Of a stretch of DNA of 64,000 nt, positions 49,254 through 57,579 are shown in pieces. The notes below the pieces were generated by a model. It was given only the letters and a program-made list of their open reading frames with translations. It was not told where the DNA came from and ran no database searches. The position numbers and the translations under genes were made by a program. The first letter of the stretch is position 1; the number at the start of each line of letters is the position of its first letter. Where the stretch lies: the NCBI GenBank assembly GCA_000179315.1, contig ADZZ01000176.1, positions 1-64,000 on the forward strand. Reading direction: 5' to 3'. This DNA is from a delta proteobacterium NaphS2. Its GTDB lineage: Bacteria > Desulfobacterota > DSM-4660 > Desulfatiglandales > Desulfatiglandaceae.

Positions 49254-51440
49254 TCAATTCGAAATCTCCTTTTCAATGTTGCACAGCAGCGCGGAGTGGG
49301 GCCAGCTGCCGGTTTCCTGACTGCAATACTCGGGGTCGTCCGGGCACAGGATATTGGCGTTGGACTCAAACACTTTGAAGAGCTCCGGCAGTTTCTCATC
49401 ACTTTCCGGGAACCACCATCCGTGCTGCAGGTCGACCATGTCCTCGCGGATGGAATCCGAAACCCGGACCTTCTGGCGTATCTTTCCCGAAGGCGTGGAA
49501 ATGACAGCCCAGTCGCCGGCGGCAAGGCCTGATTTTTCCGCGGTGGACGGATGGATCGTGACAACGGGGTCGGGATGTTTTTTACGGGCCTTTTCGATCT
49601 GCCTGTGCTCGGAATGATACATGGGCTTAAAACGGCTCCCCGTGATGAGAACAAAGGGATACTCCCGGGCCAGGTCGGGACTTCCCACGGGACTTAACAC
49701 CGGTTCGCGGTACACCGGAAGGGGCGGCAGGTTCAGTTCCTCGAAAATCGAAGATTTAAGCTCCACCTTACCCGAAGGCGTGCCAAACCCGTATTTTTCG
49801 TACAGGCGGAACTCCCGCTCCCCGAAAATGCCGTACTGGTCGGAAAACGCTTTGAAGGTCAGTCCGATGGGCGCCAGGCAATAATCGTAGACCTGTTCCA
49901 CCGTTTCCCAGGGCCAGTGCGCCTCCTGACCGAGACGGAGGCCAAGGCCCCGGTAGAAATCATAGCTGTTGCGGCGTTCGTATAGGGGCTCGATTCCCCG
50001 GGGACAGGGCATGCAGAAATCCCGGGTCAGCCAAAGTTCCGGCTGCTCCACGGTGGAAGAGGCCGGGAACACGTAATCGGCAAGGGCCGCCGAAGGGGTC
50101 AGGTAGTATTCCATCACCACATAGAGATCGAGGGCCTTTAGCGCTTCAAACACCTGCATGGTATTGGGAAAGGAGAGCAGCGGATTGCTTGCAAGGGAGA
50201 TTGCCGCTCTCACGGGATAGGGTTTGCCGGTGATCATGGCGTTCACCACCTCCCTGGCATGGGCCAGGTTGGAGTGCCATGCTTCCGGGGCGGCCATGTA
50301 GCCTTCGGGCAGTTTTTTGTTGGCCGCCTGGTTCTTCTCCCATCCGGGAAACCCGAAAAAAGGATACATATCGGCGCCCAGTTGTTTGGCCCGCTGGCTT
50401 GCGGAGATGCTCTCATTCATCTCGAGGGCTTCCCAGTCGATGATTTTGCCGATGTCCCCGGCCATGCTGAGGGCTTCCCCGCCCGGAACCTCCAGATTGC
50501 CGGTGATGGCCCTGAGAATGGCCCGGGCCCGGGCGCACTGGGTGGCATTGATGCCTTGTTTGTCCAGGCCGTAGCCCCAGGGAATGGTTGCGGGTTTGGC
50601 AGCGGCATACATGCGGGCCGCTTTTACGACAAGCTCCGCGGGGATGCCGGTAATTTTAGCCACCTTTTCAGGGGAATAGTCCGCCGCGGCGGCTTTCAGA
50701 TCCTCAAAGCCGATGGTCCAGTTGTCCACGAACGCTTTGTCATACAGGCCCTCCTCGATAATCAGGCGGATCCAGCCCAGCATGAGGGCCACATCCGTGC
50801 CCGGCCGGATCTGGAGCCAGAGATCCGCCATTTCAGCCTCTTTTGTGCGTCTGGGTTCAACCACGATCAGTTGGACACCCTGTTTTTTGGCACGAACCAG
50901 TTCGGCATAGAGACCGACGGGATCGGAATTGACCGGATTGGCGCCCCAGAGGACAATACAGGAAGCTCTGACGGGACCAGGCATGCTCATGCCGCCGTAG
51001 GTAGCGTATTCGGTGGCGTAACTCGGGCACATGCAGACGTTGTTCACCCCGCAGGTGTTGGGTGAGCCGAACAGGTTGAAGAACCTGCGGCAGTCCCAAT
51101 GGTAGGTCCGCTTGGTCCCGTGGGTGAAGGCCAGGGTTTCGGCGCCGTATCCGGCTTTAAGCGTTGAAAGTTTTTCCGCCACCTCGTCCAGGGCCTGGTC
51201 CCATGTCAGCCTCTGCCATTGGCCGCTGCCTTTTTCTCCCTTGCGTTTCAAGGGATAGTTCAGGCGCTGGGGGTGATGGACATGATCCGGCATCAGCCGC
51301 CCCCTCTCGCAGATAACGCCCCGGGTGACCGGGTGGTCCGGATCGCCCGTCACTTTGACGATTTTGCCGTCTTCAATATGCAGCAAAGTGCCGCAGCGCG
51401 GATGGCAAAGTCCGCAATAGCTTTTTTTGATTGCAACCAT
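49254..51440 (-). CDS. Molybdopterin (bis-PGD) oxidoreductase, acetylene hydratase/thiosulfate reductase-like
   Basis: The start is at ATG 51440 behind AAGGGGGGC; the upstream in-frame extension lacks a ribosome site. The 728-residue protein starts with a 4Fe-4S motif, SYCGLCHPRCGTLLHIEDG with a further Cys in GVICERGRL. The probable metal-ligand Cys is in NNVCMCPSYATEYATYGG (about residue 135). The remainder aligns in order with acetylene hydratase-type enzymes (RYPLKRKGEKGSGQW-like text, RRTKEAEMADLWLQIRPGTD, PASSTVEQPELW, LQHGWWFPE). No Tat signal and no adjacent Fe-S subunit are present. Function could be a hydratase-like or redox reaction; the substrate is unknown. Confidence 0.87.
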   Translation of the reverse strand: MVAIKKSYCGLCHPRCGTLLHIEDGKIVKVTGDPDHPVTRGVICERGRLMPDHVHHPQRLNYPLKRKGEKGSGQWQRLTWDQALDEVAEKLSTLKAGYGAETLAFTHGTKRTYHWDCRRFFNLFGSPNTCGVNNVCMCPSYATEYATYGGMSMPGPVRASCIVLWGANPVNSDPVGLYAELVRAKKQGVQLIVVEPRRTKEAEMADLWLQIRPGTDVALMLGWIRLIIEEGLYDKAFVDNWTIGFEDLKAAAADYSPEKVAKITGIPAELVVKAARMYAAAKPATIPWGYGLDKQGINATQCARARAILRAITGNLEVPGGEALSMAGDIGKIIDWEALEMNESISASQRAKQLGADMYPFFGFPGWEKNQAANKKLPEGYMAAPEAWHSNLAHAREVVNAMITGKPYPVRAAISLASNPLLSFPNTMQVFEALKALDLYVVMEYYLTPSAALADYVFPASSTVEQPELWLTRDFCMPCPRGIEPLYERRNSYDFYRGLGLRLGQEAHWPWETVEQVYDYCLAPIGLTFKAFSDQYGIFGEREFRLYEKYGFGTPSGKVELKSSIFEELNLPPLPVYREPVLSPVGSPDLAREYPFVLITGSRFKPMYHSEHRQIEKARKKHPDPVVTIHPSTAEKSGLAAGDWAVISTPSGKIRQKVRVSDSIREDMVDLQHGWWFPESDEKLPELFKVFESNANILCPDDPEYCSQETGSWPHSALLCNIEKEISN

Positions 51441-51630
51441 TTTGCCCCCCTTATTCAGTTTAACGTTGGCAAATACATTCCATCTCAACAAAGGCTCAAT
51501 TCCCCTCTCCATAAGCCTTTGTGCTACGGTTTACCTTTTTGCTTACTGTCGTCCATCCTGCTTACCCGGATGATACAGGAATACTTTTGTTTCTTCAAGA
51601 ATTGATTGGAAATTCACCTTACTTCCCTTA

Positions 51631-51660
51631 TGTATGAGTACACATATGTATGAGTACACA
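51631..51660. promoter_or_regulatory. Tandem palindromic repeats upstream of the second molybdoenzyme
   Basis: TGTATGAGTACACA occurs at 51631-51644 and again at 51647-51660, a 16-base period. Each copy contains the inverted repeat TGTA-N4-TACA. Two helical-turn-spaced copies suggest cooperative binding by a dimeric regulator. The site lies about 190 bases upstream of the molybdoenzyme start and just downstream of the CecR-type gene's stop. Confidence 0.5.
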
Positions 51661-51677
51661 ACATATAAAGTCTTTCC

Positions 51678-52337
51678 CTATTTTTCCATTCTCCTGTTCC
51701 TGTGATACTCGTCACGAACAGCATCGAGACCGGCCAGGGAAAATTTAATGTGATGCTCAATAAAGCGGCGCCTGCTTTCCCGGTCTTTTTGCAGGCCTAT
51801 GGGGCTTATCCCCTCGCCACCTGCAAACAGCAGGATGGCGCCGGGAGCCATAATGCTTATCAGACAATGCTTCATCACCGGATCCGTTTCGGGAACCCCG
51901 GTAATTTGATGCAGAATTTTAATAAGATATGATGCCTTTGGCATAACAACCTTTTGTATTGCTTCCGCCGTCCGGCTGGAAGGGAATAAAAATTCCTGGA
52001 GAAAGATCCTGGACTGCCATCCCTGTACGCTTAACAGATTTTCGATGAGCCGCTTCAGGAACCGGCCCAGCTTTTCCCGTGGCTCCCGGATGCTTTCGGC
52101 CAGTTGGGCGAGCTCGTCAAAATCGATGAAAGACTTGTGTCCTTCCGCTAGCACCGCCTGATATAATCCCTCTCTTCCTCCGAAATGGTAGTTGATCGAG
52201 GCCAGGTCCACACCGGCTTTCTCCGCAATGGATTTGTTGGTGGTGTGGGCAAATCCCTTTTCGGCAATGAGTGCTCCCGCTGCCTCAAGAATTTGCGTGC
52301 GGGTCTCCTTCCCGTCTTTTCTCCTTTTTATCGCCAT
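51678..52337 (-). CDS. TetR-family regulator, CecR (YbiH) type
   Basis: A 219-residue protein. The HTH is AAGALIAEKGFAHTTNKSIAEKAGVDLASINYHFGGREGLY (about residues 19-58). The ASINYHFGG pattern and the C-terminal region (IENLLSVQGWQSRIFLQEFLFPS) fit the CecR subgroup. In E. coli cecR sits at the head of the ybhGFSR exporter operon; here it is divergent from the same four genes. A palindrome in the gap is the candidate operator. Confidence 0.87.
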   Translation of the reverse strand: MAIKRRKDGKETRTQILEAAGALIAEKGFAHTTNKSIAEKAGVDLASINYHFGGREGLYQAVLAEGHKSFIDFDELAQLAESIREPREKLGRFLKRLIENLLSVQGWQSRIFLQEFLFPSSRTAEAIQKVVMPKASYLIKILHQITGVPETDPVMKHCLISIMAPGAILLFAGGEGISPIGLQKDRESRRRFIEHHIKFSLAGLDAVRDEYHRNRRMEK

Positions 52338-52406
52338 TAAATCAACCTCTTATCTGAAATATCACGACACGGTGGAAAATTAGCTTGCATATTAATTTAA
52401 ATTTAA

Positions 52407-52424
52407 TTTAAACTTTAGTTTAAA
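52407..52424. promoter_or_regulatory. 18-bp palindrome, candidate CecR-type operator
   Basis: TTTAAACT-TT-AGTTTAAA at 52407-52424, within a very AT-rich 160-base gap between the divergent regulator (start 52337) and ybhG (start 52501). Partial half-sites (TTTAAA and TTTAAACTT) repeat on both sides at 52396-52402 and 52430-52438. Confidence 0.55.
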
Positions 52425-52500
52425 ACATATTTAAACTTAACCTGAATCACGATGGTAATCAAGAATTGATTCCGACATATGGGGAGTCCAAAGGAAAAGA

Positions 52501-53547
52501 ATGAAAAAAATACTGATCCCGGTGGTGCTGCTCCTGGTTATCGTGGGCGCCGGCCTGTTGCTATGCCGGGGGGACAAAAACATTGCCCTGACCATGGGCG
52601 ATCAAAAATATCAGTTCTGCGGTTCAAAGGAAAGCGGAAAACAGGAGCTCACCCTGCTGGGCAATATTGATATCCGCCAGGTTTCACTGGCTTTTGAGGA
52701 AGATGGACGGGTCGCTGCCATGCCCGTGCAGGAAGGAGATTCGGTGAAGGCCGGCCAACAGGTCGCAACCCTTGATACCCGGACGCTTTCCATTCAGGCG
52801 CAGCAGGCACGGGCAAAACTGGAGGCACAGCGACAGACCGTTCTGGAATTACAGGCCGGATCGCGTCCCCAGGAAATTGCGCAGGGAAAGGCACGACTTG
52901 CCTCGGCACGGGCGGAGGCGGCCTATGCCCACGATGACCTGCTCAGACTGGCGGGTATTTCCAAAAACACCGGCGGACGAGGCGTCAGCAGGCAGGAACT
53001 TGCCAAAGCAAAAAGTGACGACCGTGCGGCACGGGCCAAAGTCGAGGAGATGCGGGAAAGCCTGACGCTTCTGGAACTGGGCGCCCGGATAGAGGAACGT
53101 GAGCGTGCCGAAGCCAGGCTGAAGGAAATGCAGGCCGATCTTGACCTGATTCTGCACCGGATTGAACTGGGCAAGCTCAAGGCGCCGATTGACGCGGTTG
53201 TCCGCGCCCGCCTGCTTGAGCCGGGCGACATGGCCTCTTCCCAAAAGCCGGTGTACACCCTGGCATTAACGGATCCCAAATGGGTGCGGGTCTATGCCAG
53301 GGAAAAGGATCTCGGCCGGATAAAGCCGGGAATGGGCGCCAGTGTTTTCACTGACAGCCGTCCGGACATTCCGGTGGCGGGGCAGGTCGGCTATATATCC
53401 TCGGTGGCGGAATTTACGCCGAAATCCGTACAGACCGAGGAGCTGCGAACCAGCCTTCTCTATGAGGTGCGGGTCTTTGTCAAGGATCCGGAAAATATCC
53501 TGCGCATGGGACAGCCTGTGACGGTAAAGCTGCAGACCAATGAATGA
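52501..53547 (+). CDS. ybhG: YbhG-type HlyD-family periplasmic adaptor
   Basis: A 348-residue protein with a single N-terminal membrane anchor (about residues 4-22). The adaptor plan follows: a barrel half (LLGNIDIRQVSLAFEEDGRVAAM), lipoyl half (VQEGDSVKAGQQVATLDTRTL), a long coiled coil (about residues 100-215) and the second lipoyl half (LGKLKAPIDAVVRARLLEPGDMA). It overlaps the next gene by 8 nt. It connects the ABC transporter to an outer membrane channel, here the fifth gene. Confidence 0.9.
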   Translation: MKKILIPVVLLLVIVGAGLLLCRGDKNIALTMGDQKYQFCGSKESGKQELTLLGNIDIRQVSLAFEEDGRVAAMPVQEGDSVKAGQQVATLDTRTLSIQAQQARAKLEAQRQTVLELQAGSRPQEIAQGKARLASARAEAAYAHDDLLRLAGISKNTGGRGVSRQELAKAKSDDRAARAKVEEMRESLTLLELGARIEERERAEARLKEMQADLDLILHRIELGKLKAPIDAVVRARLLEPGDMASSQKPVYTLALTDPKWVRVYAREKDLGRIKPGMGASVFTDSRPDIPVAGQVGYISSVAEFTPKSVQTEELRTSLLYEVRVFVKDPENILRMGQPVTVKLQTNE

Positions 53548-55327
53548 TCAGATTGTTGACACCGCAAAAGACATCATTGTTGCCACTGATCTGGCCAAAA
53601 CCTTTCCGGGCCGCAGGCCGCTGACGGCGGTTGATTCCATCAGCCTGAGGGTCCATCCCGGGAAGCTGACCGCCCTGGTCGGCCCTGACGGCGCCGGCAA
53701 GACCACCGTGATCCGCATGGTTGCCGGGCTGCTGGCCCCTTCATCCGGCAGTCTTGCGGTGCTTGGCATCGATGTGGTCGAAAAGCCCCAGGCGGTGCAG
53801 GATCGACTCAGCTATATGCCCCAGCAATTCGGCCTGTATGAAGATTTAAGCGTCATGGAGAACATGACGCTTTATGCCGACCTGCACGGCGTGTCGGAGG
53901 CCTATCGCCACAGCAATTTCAAACGCCTGCTGGAGATGACGGACATGGACCGTTTCACCGCGCGACCGGCGGGCAAACTCTCCGGCGGAATGAAGCAGAA
54001 GCTCGGTCTTGCCTGTACCCTGGTCCGCTCACCGGAGCTGCTGCTGCTGGATGAGCCCAGTGTCGGGGTGGACCCGCTCTCCCGCAGGGATCTGTGGCAA
54101 ATTGTTGAACAGCTGGTTGCAAAAGACGGTTTAAGCGTGCTGGTCAGCACCTCCTACATGGATGAGGCGGAACGCTGCGACCAGGTCCTGGTCATGCATG
54201 AAGGCAGGATACTTGCCCAAGGCCACCCGGAAGCGCTGCGGAAACGGGCCGAAGGCCATGCCTGTTTTGTCCGGCCGCCGCAGGGAATGCGGGCACGGGA
54301 TGTTCAGGCCCGCCTGCTTGAGGACAGCGAGCATATTGCCGATGCCGTGCCCAGGGGGGATGCGGTGCGTTTCATACGCATGCCGGGGGCGGACCGGAAC
54401 CGTTTCAACCTGCCCGGCGGCGCGGCGGCCATGTCGCGAAAGGCGGAGCTGGAGGATGCCTTCATGCTTATCCTGCGGGAGGCGCAGCAGGAAAAAGGGC
54501 CGGCAGCAGCCTCTGCACGGCAGGGCGGCACGTCGGCGCCCGCGGCTCAGGCGCCGGGGAATGCGCCGGTGATCATGGTACGGGATCTGGTACGAAAATT
54601 CGGCGACTTTACCGCCGTGGACAGCGCCAGCTTTTCGGTTCGGCAGGGCGAAATCTTCGGTCTGCTCGGCCCCAACGGCGCGGGCAAAACCACCACCTTC
54701 CGCATGCTCTGCGGGCTTTTGCCCGCCACCAGCGGCGATCTGGAAGTGGCCGGTGTGAACCTGCGCACGGCCAGGGCAAAGGCACGCGGCCGTATCGGCT
54801 ATGTTTCCCAGAAATTCGCCCTCTACGGCAACTTGAGTGTCCGCGAGAACCTGGAATTTTTCGGCGGCGCCTATGGCCTCCACGGCAAAAGACTGCGGCA
54901 GCGGATTGCAGTTTCCCTGGAACGGTTCGGTCTTGACGGGGACGCGCAAAGCGGCGAACTGCCGGGCGGCTACAAACAGAGACTGGCCATGGCGGCGGCG
55001 CTTCTGCATGAACCGGAAATCCTTTTCCTTGATGAACCGACCAGCGGCATCGATCCCCTGGCGCGCCGATCCTTCTGGTACACCATCGGCGGGCTTGCCG
55101 ACCACGGCACCACCATTATCGTGACCACCCATTTCATGGAAGAGGCCGAGTATTGCGACCGCATCGTTATTCAGGATGCGGGAAAAACAGTGGCGCTGGG
55201 AACTCCGGCGGAGGTTCGCGACCAGGCGGGCGAGGGACATAACCAGGATATGAACAGCGCCTTTATTTCCATCGTCGAGGCAAAACGCAACGCAGCCGCT
55301 GCCCGGCCCGCGGGAGGTACGGCATGA
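53540..55327 (+). CDS. ybhF: YbhF-type tandem ABC ATPase
   Basis: A 595-residue protein with two ABC ATPase modules in one chain. Module 1 has Walker A GPDGAGKTTVIRM (about residue 50), signature LSGGMKQKLGLA and Walker B LLLLDEPSVGVDPL. Module 2 has Walker A GPNGAGKTTTFRM (about residue 375), a weakened signature LPGGYKQRLAMA and Walker B ILFLDEPTSGIDPL. The linker is Ala/Gln rich. The length and tandem layout match YbhF. It overlaps both neighbours, confirming the operon. Confidence 0.92.
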   Translation: MNDQIVDTAKDIIVATDLAKTFPGRRPLTAVDSISLRVHPGKLTALVGPDGAGKTTVIRMVAGLLAPSSGSLAVLGIDVVEKPQAVQDRLSYMPQQFGLYEDLSVMENMTLYADLHGVSEAYRHSNFKRLLEMTDMDRFTARPAGKLSGGMKQKLGLACTLVRSPELLLLDEPSVGVDPLSRRDLWQIVEQLVAKDGLSVLVSTSYMDEAERCDQVLVMHEGRILAQGHPEALRKRAEGHACFVRPPQGMRARDVQARLLEDSEHIADAVPRGDAVRFIRMPGADRNRFNLPGGAAAMSRKAELEDAFMLILREAQQEKGPAAASARQGGTSAPAAQAPGNAPVIMVRDLVRKFGDFTAVDSASFSVRQGEIFGLLGPNGAGKTTTFRMLCGLLPATSGDLEVAGVNLRTARAKARGRIGYVSQKFALYGNLSVRENLEFFGGAYGLHGKRLRQRIAVSLERFGLDGDAQSGELPGGYKQRLAMAAALLHEPEILFLDEPTSGIDPLARRSFWYTIGGLADHGTTIIVTTHFMEEAEYCDRIVIQDAGKTVALGTPAEVRDQAGEGHNQDMNSAFISIVEAKRNAAAARPAGGTA

Positions 55328-56454
55328 ACAATTCCGGCCGCAGGGGAAGACTGCAGGCGCTTGTGCGCAAGGAAACCCGGCAGCTGTTGCGCGACCGCAG
55401 CAACCTGGCCGTTGGCCTGGTTCTGCCGGTGGTGCTGATTCTGCTGTTCGGCTTTGGCCTTTCCTTTGATTTGAAAGGCGTCAAAATGGCCGTGGTACAG
55501 GAGGATCATTCGCCCCAGGCCTCTAGTTTTATCAATGAATTCAGGGGGAATCTGTATATCCGGCCAGTACTGTATCCCTCCATGCAGGCGGCGGAACAGG
55601 CCATGCTGGCAGGTTCCGCGGAGGCCATCCTGCGGATCCTCCCCGACTTCTCCGAAAAACTTGCCCAAAACAGGGCGGAGGCCCAACTGCTGGTCAACGG
55701 CGTGCTCACCACCAATGCCAATTCCATCGAGAGCTATGTCAACGGAATCGTGGGCAAGCATTTCCTCAAGCAGTATGACCGCAGTCCGGTCAACGACGAG
55801 GGAACCGGCTCGGTGAACATTGTTCAGCGCATGTGGTTCAACGAGCCGGCCATCAGCACCTGGTATCTGGTGCCCGGACTGATTGTGCTGGTACTGACCC
55901 TGATCGGCGCCTTTCTCACCAGCCTGCTCATTGTCCGTGAGCGGGAACGGGGCACCCTTGAGGCCCTTTATGTCACCCCGGCCAGACCCCTTGAGCTGGT
56001 GGTGGCCAAGCTGGTCCCCTATCTGGTGGTCGGCCTGATCGACCTGATGCTCTGCCTGCTCGCGGCCAGCCTGATCTTTGACGTGCCCATGCGGGGCTCT
56101 CTCGTGGTGATTGTCATCGCCTCCACCCTCTACCTGGTTGTGTCGCTGTCCATGGGGCTGCTCATCTCCGGGCGCGCCGCAAGCCAGTTCCAGGCCAGCC
56201 AGATCGCGCTTTTGACGAGCTTCATGCCGGCCATGATGCTCTCCGGCTTTGTCTATGATCTGCGAAACGTCCCGGCCATAGTGCGAACCATCAGTCAATT
56301 TCTTCCGGCCACCCATTTCATGCCCATGGTCAAGACGCTCTTTCTGGTGGGCAATGACTGGCCCATGGTTATTAAGGAGTGCTCCATTTTATGTCTCTAC
56401 GCCCTGGTTTTTATCAATGGCGCGCGCATGACCCTGCGCAAAAGGATCGGGTAG
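55324..56454 (+). CDS. ybhS: YbhS/YbhR-type ABC-2 permease, first copy
   Basis: A 376-residue ABC-2 permease. One N-terminal helix (LAVGLVLPVVLILLFGFGLSF) is followed by a large periplasmic domain (about residues 55-170) and five C-terminal helices starting VPGLIVLVLTLIGAFLTSLLIV. The conserved cytosolic EREREGT-type motif (RERERGTLEALYVTP) precedes the third helix. It overlaps ybhF by 4 nt (ATGA). Confidence 0.9.
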   Translation: MNNSGRRGRLQALVRKETRQLLRDRSNLAVGLVLPVVLILLFGFGLSFDLKGVKMAVVQEDHSPQASSFINEFRGNLYIRPVLYPSMQAAEQAMLAGSAEAILRILPDFSEKLAQNRAEAQLLVNGVLTTNANSIESYVNGIVGKHFLKQYDRSPVNDEGTGSVNIVQRMWFNEPAISTWYLVPGLIVLVLTLIGAFLTSLLIVRERERGTLEALYVTPARPLELVVAKLVPYLVVGLIDLMLCLLAASLIFDVPMRGSLVVIVIASTLYLVVSLSMGLLISGRAASQFQASQIALLTSFMPAMMLSGFVYDLRNVPAIVRTISQFLPATHFMPMVKTLFLVGNDWPMVIKECSILCLYALVFINGARMTLRKRIG

Positions 56455-56458
56455 AACG

Positions 56459-57574
56459 ATGCAGGCAATGATTCAAACCCTGCGCGGTATCCTGTTTCTC
56501 CTGCGCAAGGAATTTCTGGTGATTCTCAAGGACCCCGCCAACAGGATCATCCTCTTTGCACCGGCCCTGATCCAGTCCCTGCTGTTCGGTTATGCCGCCA
56601 CCTATGACCTGAACCATGTGGACTATGCCCTGCTGAACCAGAGCAGGGGGCAGGCGGCGCGGGATCTGATCGCGCACCTCGACGGCACCGGCATCTTTAA
56701 CAGGGTGGCGACCCTGAACTCCTCCGGGCAGATCGCACCATGCATCACCGGGGGCGATGCCCAGATCGTGCTGTATATCCCGTCGAATTTTGATCGGCAG
56801 CTCGAGGCCGGGCATCAGGCGGATCTGCAGCTCATTCTCGACGGCCGGAATTCAACCACCGCAGGTGCGGCTGCCGCCTATGTCGGCGCGGTGGTCTCCG
56901 GCTTCAATCTGGAGCGCTCCGGAAAGGCGCCGGCCATCAGCATTCGTCACCGCTCCTGGTTCAACCCCAATCTGGAGTCGCGCTGGGGCACCATGCCCGC
57001 GCTGATTGCCGCCCTGAGCATGATGCAGACCCTGCTGCTCTCAGCCCTGTCCGTTGCCCGTGAGCGGGAACAGGTCACCTTCGACCAACTGCTGGTTACA
57101 CCGCTGACGCCCATGCAGATTCTTGTCGGCAAGGCGGTGCCGGCGATCTGTGTGGGGCTGATACAGTCCACCATCATCTTCCTGATTATCCTGTTCTGGT
57201 TCAGGGTGCCCATGAACGGCTCGGTGGGCGTGCTCTACCTGGGGCTGCTCTGCTTTAATATCGCCGCGGTGGGGCTCGGCCTGTCGATCTCCGCCCTGTC
57301 GGTCAATATGCAGCAGGCCATGCTCTATACCTTTTTGCTGATCATGCCGCTCATGCTGCTCTCCGGCCTGATGACGCCGGTCGAGGGGATGCCGCCCGCC
57401 CTTGAAATCGCAACCTGGGCCAACCCCCTGCGCTTTGCCATTGATCTGGTTCGGCGGGTATATCTTGAAGGCGCGGGCTTACGGGAAGTGGCCGTCAACT
57501 TCATTCCCATGACCGTCATGGCCATGATCACCCTGCCGCTCGCGGCCTGGCTGTTCAGAAACCGGCTCTATTAA
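56459..57574 (+). CDS. ybhR: YbhR/YbhS-type ABC-2 permease, second copy
   Basis: A 371-residue ABC-2 permease with the same layout as its neighbour: LRKEFLVILKDPANRIILF at the N-terminus, a periplasmic domain to about residue 175, the REREQVTFDQLLVTPL motif and C-terminal helices including LLIMPLMLLSGLMTPVEGMP. The two permeases probably form a heterodimer energised by YbhF. The gap to the previous gene is 4 nt. Confidence 0.9.
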   Translation: MQAMIQTLRGILFLLRKEFLVILKDPANRIILFAPALIQSLLFGYAATYDLNHVDYALLNQSRGQAARDLIAHLDGTGIFNRVATLNSSGQIAPCITGGDAQIVLYIPSNFDRQLEAGHQADLQLILDGRNSTTAGAAAAYVGAVVSGFNLERSGKAPAISIRHRSWFNPNLESRWGTMPALIAALSMMQTLLLSALSVAREREQVTFDQLLVTPLTPMQILVGKAVPAICVGLIQSTIIFLIILFWFRVPMNGSVGVLYLGLLCFNIAAVGLGLSISALSVNMQQAMLYTFLLIMPLMLLSGLMTPVEGMPPALEIATWANPLRFAIDLVRRVYLEGAGLREVAVNFIPMTVMAMITLPLAAWLFRNRLY

Positions 57575-57579
57575 CGGAG

